Source: DATBHM01 sp963772375 (GTDB lineage: Bacteria > Actinomycetota > UBA4738 > JACQTL01). From it: a stretch of DNA of 64,000 nucleotides. The position numbers were made by a program, and so were the translations under genes. Location: assembly GCA_963772375.1 (NCBI GenBank), contig CAVYXG010000001.1, positions 62,001 through 126,000 of the forward strand, in the 5' to 3' direction. The notes under the pieces were generated by a model that saw only the letters and a program-made list of their open reading frames with translations, did no database searches and was not told where the DNA came from. Of the stretch, positions 57,962 through 64,000 are shown in pieces (positions within the stretch are counted from its first letter, which is position 1; every line of letters starts with the position of its first letter).

Positions 57962-59980
57962 TTGGAAGAGCTCTCGCAGCGCGAGAAGGATGTGGCGCAG
58001 CTGCTCCGGCAGCTGTCCGCCGGCCTGTCCGCGTTCCGGCTGTTCCCGGGGGACCTGGGCCAGCCCGGGTTCGTCATGGCCGCCCGGCGGATCCACATCG
58101 CCGCGGACCGCGTGCTCACGGTCGGGCCGCTCGACGCCGAGGTCAAGAGCGACACCTTCGTGGTGGCCGAGGGGCCGGTGGCGCCCGAGGAGGGGATCGA
58201 ACGCCTGGCTCACGCCTGCTACGAGCGCCGAGTCGAGATCGTTCGGGTGCGGTCCGTGCCGACGATCGACGACCTGGGCAACCTCTACGACGTCCTGTCC
58301 CGGCCGGCGGAGGAGGTCGTGGCGGCAGGCGGCGCCGACCCCCTTCTGCGCGCCACCGGCATGATGTCGATCGCGCTCGGAGAGCTCAATCCGCAGGCCG
58401 TCCGACCGCAGGACACGTTGCAGGAGACGAAGGTCGAACAGCAGGACCTCCCCGCGATCAGCGAGGAGCTCACGCTGCCGCCGGAGGACGTGGAGGCGCT
58501 CGGCGAGTCGCCGCTCGATCTCGCCGAGTCGATGTTCGGGCGGTTCCATGCGGTCGTTGCGGCGTTGCCGCAGGAGATCGGCTCCAACCTCGAGCTGTAC
58601 CAGATGCTCCGGGCAAGCGTCGCGGCCCTGCCGGAGGAGCAGCGCCGGATGTTGCAGGCAGTGCTGCTCGACCGGGCGCTCGACGATCCACTGGCCGAGC
58701 GCTACATCGGGACGATGAGCGACACCGAGCTCGCCAGGCTTGTCGTGGACGTCGCCCACCGATTCGAACGCGATCCGGTGGAGATGGCGCAGCGGCTGGT
58801 GCGGTTTCGCCTGCGGGGGGAGGACCTGGTCGAGCTGACGAACGCCGTCGTCGAGGACCGCACCGAGTCGGGGACCCTGCTGGCCGGCGAGGACGAGGTG
58901 GCCATCAGCACCGCGATGGCCAGCTCGCGGCGGCGAGTGGAGGAGCGCGCCGAGGGGCTCGAGCTGCGCCCGGACGAGGGCTCCGACCTGATGTACGAGA
59001 CGGTGGGCGACCTGCTCAGCCAGAGCCTGCTCGCGCGGGAGCAGCAGGACGTGCTGTCCCTCCGTGAGCAGTTTCCCTCGACCGACGAGGCGCAGCGCCG
59101 CTCCGCCACGAACGCCATCCGAGACTACCTCCTGGTGGACGAGGATCTGGAACGACTCGAACGGGTGCTCGCGGCCTGGACGGAGACGGCCCGGGAGGGC
59201 CTTCGGCAGGGGGACGTGCGCGTGGTCCGGGACGCCCTCGACCTCTTGGACGGGCCCCGGGCCGCCGCTGCCGGCGAGCCCGGCCGGGTCAAGCTGTTCG
59301 ACCTGTACCGCAGCCAGCTCCCCGAACCCGGCATCCTGCAGACGCTGGTGGAACGGGCGAAGGACCCCGGCGGGCAGGCTCGCGTGGAGGAGCTCCTCGG
59401 CCCGCTGGGGGGGATGTCCGTGACGGCGCTCCTCGAGCTGCTGGAGACCGACCAGGAGCCCCACGAGCGGACCATCATCATCTCGCTCGCCACCGATCTG
59501 GCCCGCGACCATCTCGACGTGGTCACGGCGCGGGTGGGCGACCGACGGCCCACCGTCGTCCGCGACGCGGTGACCGTGGCCTACCGTGCAGGGGGGGCAT
59601 CGGTGCTGCCAACGCTCGACGCGGCGAGCCGCCACCCGGCTCCGGACGTCCGCGAGGAGGCCGTGCGCGGCTTGATCGCGGTGGCCGGGTCCTCGGCCGT
59701 GACCCTCCTCCGCGACCTCGCCAGCGACCCGGAGCGCGGCGTCCGGTCGCTGGCCGTGGCCGGCCTCGGAGGCCTCGTCGGCACCGAGGCAGTGGACGCG
59801 CTGGTCGACGTGGCCGTCTCGCCGGGGGAGCTTCCCACCAGGCGGCAGGCCGTCGACCAGCTGGCCCGGCACCCGTCGCCGGAGGCCCGTGACCGGCTGA
59901 CCCCGATCGCGAAGGGGAAGTCCCGTCCGCGCCCGCCCCGCCAGCTCCGCCGCTACGCGAAGGGGGCGCTCCGGTCATGA
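57962..59980 (+). CDS. HEAT-repeat protein paired with HD-GYP phosphodiesterase
   Basis: A 672-aa soluble protein. The N-terminal ~115 residues (LLRQLSAGLSAFRLFPGD...FVMAARRIHIAADRVL...DTFVVAEGP) resemble the N-terminus of the HD-GYP protein encoded next, so the two share a domain. The middle is helical. The last ~190 residues are HEAT-like repeats: VTARVGDRRPTVVRDAVTVAYRAGGASVLPTLDAASRHPAPDVREEAVRGLIAVAGSSAV and similar. TTG 57962 is the only start fitting the conserved N-terminus. ATGA overlap with the HD-GYP gene. Probably a scaffold; function unknown. Confidence 0.72.
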   Translation: MEELSQREKDVAQLLRQLSAGLSAFRLFPGDLGQPGFVMAARRIHIAADRVLTVGPLDAEVKSDTFVVAEGPVAPEEGIERLAHACYERRVEIVRVRSVPTIDDLGNLYDVLSRPAEEVVAAGGADPLLRATGMMSIALGELNPQAVRPQDTLQETKVEQQDLPAISEELTLPPEDVEALGESPLDLAESMFGRFHAVVAALPQEIGSNLELYQMLRASVAALPEEQRRMLQAVLLDRALDDPLAERYIGTMSDTELARLVVDVAHRFERDPVEMAQRLVRFRLRGEDLVELTNAVVEDRTESGTLLAGEDEVAISTAMASSRRRVEERAEGLELRPDEGSDLMYETVGDLLSQSLLAREQQDVLSLREQFPSTDEAQRRSATNAIRDYLLVDEDLERLERVLAAWTETAREGLRQGDVRVVRDALDLLDGPRAAAAGEPGRVKLFDLYRSQLPEPGILQTLVERAKDPGGQARVEELLGPLGGMSVTALLELLETDQEPHERTIIISLATDLARDHLDVVTARVGDRRPTVVRDAVTVAYRAGGASVLPTLDAASRHPAPDVREEAVRGLIAVAGSSAVTLLRDLASDPERGVRSLAVAGLGGLVGTEAVDALVDVAVSPGELPTRRQAVDQLARHPSPEARDRLTPIAKGKSRPRPPRQLRRYAKGALRS

Positions 59981-61518
59981 CGGCGCAGACGCCCCATCCG
60001 TCGCCGACGCGCCCGGCCGTCGAGATCGTCCGGGGACTCCTCCGGGGCCTCTCGGCGTCCGTGCAGACCTACCGCCTGTACCCGTCGGGCCATCCGAACC
60101 GGCTCGAGGCGGTCCAGGTGGTGCTCGACGAGGCGCGGTCCCTGGTGGCGGACATGAGGGCGCCCGTGCTGTTCGTGACCCGGCACAGCTTCTACCTGGG
60201 TCCGTCGCTGCTGTCCCGGGAGTCGATCTCCCTGCACCGGCTCCTCGAGGCGTTCGAGGAGGTCGAACTCGAGGCGATCGAGTTCATGCCGGGCGTCGGC
60301 CCCGCCGACGTCGACCATCTCGTGAGGATCCTGGCCGCGGAGCTCCCGCTGACGCAGGACCTCGGCGGCCTGGCCCTCAACCGGGTCCGCCCCAAGCTGG
60401 ACCGCGTGCAGGAAGAGGCGGAGGAGCTCTCGGCGCTGCTGCGGACCTACGCCATGGGCCTGGACGTCATCCGGGACACCGCCACCCGCGTGGCGCTCGG
60501 CCAGGACGCCGACCTCGCATCGAGCCGCCGCATCGTGGACCAGCTGGCGACGCAGGTGGCCGGCGACCCGGCGCAGGCCCTGCTGGTCACGGCCGTGAAG
60601 TCCTACGACGAGTACACCTACTACCACATGCTCAACGTGTGCATCCTGTCGCTCGCGCTGGGGCACGCGGTGGGCCTCCGGGCCGATCAGATCGCCACGC
60701 TGGGGCTCGGCGCCCTGCTGCACGACGTCGGGAAGATCCGGGTGCCCCGCGAGATCCTCCAGCACGTGGGGGCGCTGTCGGAGGAACAGTGGCGGTTGAT
60801 CCAGAAGCACCCCGTCGACGGCGCCGGCCTCATCCTCATCACGGGAGAGGACCTGTTCGACCCGGCGGTCTCGATCGTCCTCGAACACCACGCGGGCTAC
60901 GACCTCGGTGGCTATCCGCACCTCAGCGACCGGCCCCGGCCTTCGATGCCGTCCCGTTTGGTGGCCGTCGCCGACTGCTTCGACGCCGTCACGTCGAAGC
61001 GGTCCTACCGGCAGGCGGAGGAACGCCGTCAGGCGCTCTCGATCCTGCAGGCCGGCGCCGGGCGGGGGTTCGACCCCGTGGTGGTCAGGACGTTCGTGCG
61101 GATGCTGGGGATCTTCCCGGTCGGATCGCTGGTGGAGCTCGACACCGGCGAGGTGGGCATGGTCGTGCGGAACCACGAGCGGCTGCTGGCCCGCCCGGTG
61201 GTGCGGATCGTGTTCGACGCGTCGGGCTCGCCGTCGGAGCCGGTCGAGGTCGACCTGTCCGAACTGGCCTCCAGGGGCGGGTACGTGCGGTCGGTCCGCA
61301 GGAGCATGGATCCCAACGAGCTCGGCGTGGACATGCTCACCCTGGTGGTCTCCGGCGAGGTGGAGCCCTCCCCGCCGGAGGAACCGACCGGCCTCGTCCA
61401 CGAGCCGTCCCACGGCGAGACCCCGCCGCCCGGCTACGTCGACACCCACGCGCACACCGAGCACAACGAGACCGAACACCCGATCGACGACGAGGTCTCG
61501 GCGCCGTTCCCCCGGTAG
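59977..61518 (+). CDS. HD-GYP domain phosphodiesterase
   Basis: A 513-aa protein. Residues 1-130 form the domain shared with the HEAT protein (GLLRGLSASVQTYRLYPSGHPNRLEAVQVVLDEA...PVLFVTRHSFYLG). The HD-GYP domain follows: YTYYHMLNVCILSLALG, LLHDVGKIRVPREIL (HDxGK), KHPVDGAGL, VLEHHAGYDLGGYP (HHxxxDGxGYP variant, with Leu before GlyGly) and RLVAVADCFDAVTSKRSYR. C-terminal Pro/His/Glu-rich tail. Probable c-di-GMP hydrolase; the altered GYP box leaves substrate open. ATG overlaps the HEAT gene stop. Confidence 0.88.
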   Translation: MTAQTPHPSPTRPAVEIVRGLLRGLSASVQTYRLYPSGHPNRLEAVQVVLDEARSLVADMRAPVLFVTRHSFYLGPSLLSRESISLHRLLEAFEEVELEAIEFMPGVGPADVDHLVRILAAELPLTQDLGGLALNRVRPKLDRVQEEAEELSALLRTYAMGLDVIRDTATRVALGQDADLASSRRIVDQLATQVAGDPAQALLVTAVKSYDEYTYYHMLNVCILSLALGHAVGLRADQIATLGLGALLHDVGKIRVPREILQHVGALSEEQWRLIQKHPVDGAGLILITGEDLFDPAVSIVLEHHAGYDLGGYPHLSDRPRPSMPSRLVAVADCFDAVTSKRSYRQAEERRQALSILQAGAGRGFDPVVVRTFVRMLGIFPVGSLVELDTGEVGMVVRNHERLLARPVVRIVFDASGSPSEPVEVDLSELASRGGYVRSVRRSMDPNELGVDMLTLVVSGEVEPSPPEEPTGLVHEPSHGETPPPGYVDTHAHTEHNETEHPIDDEVSAPFPR

Positions 61519-61542
61519 CGCGGACGGGCGTACGGCGGTCGG

Positions 61543-61548
61543 TACACT
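61543..61548 (+). promoter_or_regulatory. -10 hexamer for a leaderless alaS mRNA
   Basis: TACACT ends 9 nt before the alaS ATG, leaving no room for a ribosome site. Confidence 0.5.
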
Positions 61549-61557
61549 CGGGACCAC

Positions 61558-64000
61558 ATGGACGGGAACAAGATCCGGGAGACGTTCCTGCGCTTCTTCG
61601 CCGAGCGCGGCCACCGGCGCGTCCCGAGCTCGTCGCTCATCCCGCCGCCGGAGTCGGGGCTCCTGCTCGCGAACGCCGGGATGAACCAGTTCATCCCGTA
61701 CTTCCTGGGGCAGGCGGAGCCGCCGTATCCTCGGGCGACCAGCGCGCAGAAGTGCTTCCGGGCCAACGACATCGAGAACGTCGGCCACACGGCCCGGCAC
61801 ATGACGTTCTTCGAGATGCTGGGGAACTTCTCGTTCGGCGACTACTTCAAGGCCGAGGCGGCGTCCCTCGCGTACGAGCTGGTCACCGAGGGCTACGGCA
61901 TCGACGCCGAACGGCTGTGGGCGACGGTGTACGAGACGGACGACGAGGCCGCCGACATCTGGGCGGACCACGTGGGGCTGCCCCGCGACCGGATCGTGAA
62001 GCGGGGCAAGGAGGACAACTACTGGTGGACCCACGCGGCCGGCCCGGCCGGCCCGTGCAGCGAGGTCTACGTCGACCGCGGACCCAGGTATGGACCGGAG
62101 GGCGGCCCGGCGGTCGACGAGGAGCGGTTCATCGAGATCTGGAACCTGGTGTTCATGCAGGAGGAGGTCGACGGCGACGCGAACGTGGTCGGGCCGCTGC
62201 CGTCGAAGAACATCGACACGGGCTCGGGGCTCGAGCGCGTGGCGATGGTGCTGCAGGAGGCCGACAACGCGTTCGAGACCGACCTGTTCCGGCCCATGAT
62301 CGAGGTGGCCGAGTCGCTCTCCGGTCGCAGGCACGGCGTCGACGCGTCGACCGACGTGTCGCTGAAGGTCATCGCGGAACACGCCCGGGCCACCACGTTC
62401 CTCATCGCCGACGGCGTCCAGCCGTCGAACGAGGGCCGTGGCTACCTGCTTCGGCGGATGCTCCGGCGGGTGGTGAGCCACGCCCGGCGGCTGGGGATCG
62501 AGGGCGGCGTCCTGCAGCCGCTGATCGCGGTGGTGGTCGAGCAGATGGGCGAGGCCTATCCGGAGCTCGTCGACAACCGCGCGTACGTCGAGAGCGTGGC
62601 CGAGGCGGAGGAGGAGCGCTTCGGCACGACCCTCCGGCAGGGCATGGTGCTGTTCGAGGAGGCGGCGGGGTCCCTGGGTGAGGGCGGCCGCTTCCCCGGA
62701 GAGGCGGCATTCCGGCTCCACGATACGCACGGGTTCCCGCTGGAGCTGACCGCCGAGCTCGCGGCGGAACGCGGCCTCGAGATCGACGTCGACCGGTTCG
62801 GGGAGCTGCTGGAGGACCAGCGCCGCCGGGCCAAGGACGCGGTGAAGCGCCAGGACATGACCGGCGACGCCGTGGGCGAGGCGGCCGCGCGGATGGGCGG
62901 GCAGGAGTTCGTCGGGTACGCACGCCTCGACGCCGACACGACGATCGCCGCCCTCCTCGGCCCCGACGGGCCGCTCGAGGTCGCGTCCGAGGGGACGCCC
63001 GTCCGGGTGCTGCTCCCCGCGACGCCGTTCTACGCGGAGGGCGGCGGCCAGATCGGCGACACGGGGGAGATACGCACCGCGGGCGGACGGATCCGCGTGA
63101 CGGACACCCAGCCCGGCCCGGGCGGCGTGCACGTGCACAGCGGGGTCGTGGAATCGGGCGAGGTTCGGGCGGGCGACGACGCCCATGCCGAGGTCGACCG
63201 CGACGCGCGCGAGGCGACGGCTCGGTCGCACACGGCGACGCACGTCGTGCACTGGACGCTCCGCCACCTGCTGGGCGACCACGCCCGGCAGGCGGGTTCG
63301 CTGGTGGCGCCGGGGCGCCTTCGGTTCGACTTCAGCCACCACTCGGCGCTCGGCCGGGACCAGATCGAGGAGGCGGAGTACACGGCCAACGCGAAGCTCG
63401 CGGCCGACGACGCGGTCCGGGCCTACGAGACCACCATGGACTACGCTCGGAGCCAGGGCGCGACGGCGCTGTTCGGCGAGAAGTACGGCGACATCGTGCG
63501 GGTCGTGGAGATCGGGGACTACTCGCGCGAGCTGTGCGGCGGAACCCACGTCCCGCACACGGGCAAGGTCGCCGTCGTGCGGGTTCTGCACGAGGCGAGC
63601 ATCGGGGCGGGCATGCGGCGCATCGAGGCGCTCGTGGGACCGGACGCGCTCCGCCACATCAACGCGGAGCACCGGCTGCTGGAGGACGTCGCGGACGCCC
63701 TCGGGGCCGGCGACCCCGGGCACGCCCCCGACCGGGCCCGCCGCGCCGTCCTGCGCATCAAGCAGCTCGAGTCGGAGCTGGGCACGCTCCGCCGGGGCGA
63801 CCGGGCCGCGGTGGTCGAGGGTCTGGCGCAGAAGGCGCAGCCCGTGGCCGACGCGACGCTGCTGGTATCGGCGGTCCCCGGCGAGGACGTCAACGGCGTC
63901 CGGGAGCTGGCGCTCGCCCTGCGGGACGGCATGGAACGGCAGGGCCCCGCGGCCGTCGTCCTGGGAACGGCCGACGACGGTGCCAAGCTGGTGGCGGCCC
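61558..64000 (+). CDS. alaS: Alanyl-tRNA synthetase, 3' end outside the window
   Basis: Charges tRNA-Ala; 814 codons lie within the window and the rest is cut off. KIRETFLRFFAERGHRRVPSSSLIPP begins the class II core, with NAGMNQFIPYFLG, RHMTFFEMLGNFSFGDYFK and NEGRGYLLRRMLRR. The editing domain has the zinc ligands SHTATHVVHW (HxxxH) and ELCGGTHVPHTGKV (Cys and His). The C-Ala region begins after ~GAGMRRIEALVGP. Leaderless promoter pattern upstream. No frameshift seen. Confidence 0.97.
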   Translation, partial: MDGNKIRETFLRFFAERGHRRVPSSSLIPPPESGLLLANAGMNQFIPYFLGQAEPPYPRATSAQKCFRANDIENVGHTARHMTFFEMLGNFSFGDYFKAEAASLAYELVTEGYGIDAERLWATVYETDDEAADIWADHVGLPRDRIVKRGKEDNYWWTHAAGPAGPCSEVYVDRGPRYGPEGGPAVDEERFIEIWNLVFMQEEVDGDANVVGPLPSKNIDTGSGLERVAMVLQEADNAFETDLFRPMIEVAESLSGRRHGVDASTDVSLKVIAEHARATTFLIADGVQPSNEGRGYLLRRMLRRVVSHARRLGIEGGVLQPLIAVVVEQMGEAYPELVDNRAYVESVAEAEEERFGTTLRQGMVLFEEAAGSLGEGGRFPGEAAFRLHDTHGFPLELTAELAAERGLEIDVDRFGELLEDQRRRAKDAVKRQDMTGDAVGEAAARMGGQEFVGYARLDADTTIAALLGPDGPLEVASEGTPVRVLLPATPFYAEGGGQIGDTGEIRTAGGRIRVTDTQPGPGGVHVHSGVVESGEVRAGDDAHAEVDRDAREATARSHTATHVVHWTLRHLLGDHARQAGSLVAPGRLRFDFSHHSALGRDQIEEAEYTANAKLAADDAVRAYETTMDYARSQGATALFGEKYGDIVRVVEIGDYSRELCGGTHVPHTGKVAVVRVLHEASIGAGMRRIEALVGPDALRHINAEHRLLEDVADALGAGDPGHAPDRARRAVLRIKQLESELGTLRRGDRAAVVEGLAQKAQPVADATLLVSAVPGEDVNGVRELALALRDGMERQGPAAVVLGTADDGAKLVAA

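Noticed and set aside
59953..63723. Minus-strand open frame of ~1250 codons across the HD-GYP gene and alaS
   Set aside because: Antisense shadow of two well-supported genes; low-complexity composition.
1..64000. Prophage, insertion sequence, toxin-antitoxin or defence island
   Set aside because: No transposase, integrase, terminase, restriction or toxin signatures, and no terminal repeats. Apart from the DUF4386 remnant the window reads as stable core chromosome.

Overview
The window is a dense, very GC-rich bacterial chromosome segment of about 64 kb. Gene content and order point to an actinobacterium (Actinomycetota). The recognisable core is the actinobacterial string thrS, HIT protein, CDP-alcohol phosphatidyltransferase, PIM-type acyltransferase, PimA-like glycosyltransferase, pdxS, pdxT, yebC, ruvCAB, yajC, secD, secF, apt, relA, dtd, hisS, aspS, rarA and alaS. 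Other traits fit an early-branching or uncultured lineage better than a streptomycete or mycobacterium: a large single-chain pyruvate:ferredoxin oxidoreductase, LemA/HtpX, a DUF3048 protein, HD-GYP and GGDEF/EAL proteins. This placement is inferred from protein families and synteny only.

Layout. 1-1076: the 5' part of a SARP/AfsR-like regulator, divergent from nifJ and a coupled dihydroorotate-dehydrogenase-like gene. 6.0-9.5 kb: a secreted phosphoesterase and a divergent lipoprotein lipase. 9.6-11.9 kb: gpsA-ppk2-NUDIX operon on the minus strand. 12-13.3 kb: two small metabolic enzymes. 13.4-13.6 kb: a hairpin/terminator unit and tRNA-Val(CAC). 13.65-24.7 kb: the thrS-to-pimA phosphoinositide cluster, split by an opposite-strand block (GNAT, membrane protein, EF-G2-like GTPase, Ser/Thr kinase). 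24.7-27.4 kb: lemA, htpX and a DUF3048 protein. 27.4-30.5 kb: a minus-strand operon of two unlisted micro-ORFs, a DUF5317 membrane protein and a membrane-bound GGDEF-EAL protein. 30.6-36.4 kb: pdxS, zinc-ribbon protein, RraB-like protein, a broken DUF4386 gene, pdxT, yebC and ruvCAB. 36.5-41.5 kb: protein-export operon yajC-HD hydrolase-secD-secF. 41.5-50.3 kb: apt, GNAT, a small acidic protein, relA, dtd, hydrolases, hisS and aspS. 50.5-55.8 kb: a second sensor kinase of the same plan, a potassium-channel-like protein and a sensor histidine kinase. 55.9-64 kb: rarA, two small membrane-associated proteins, a HEAT-repeat protein, an HD-GYP protein and alaS (cut by the window end).

Two features recur. 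Adjacent genes are often coupled by GTGA or ATGA stop/start overlaps. At least twelve transcription units show a TANNNT -10 hexamer only 6-11 nt upstream of the start codon, the spacing expected for leaderless mRNAs. Signalling is well represented: two Ser/Thr kinases with extracytoplasmic repeat sensors, GGDEF-EAL, HD-GYP, RelA, an orphan histidine kinase and the micro-peptide operon, which is the best candidate for something undescribed.
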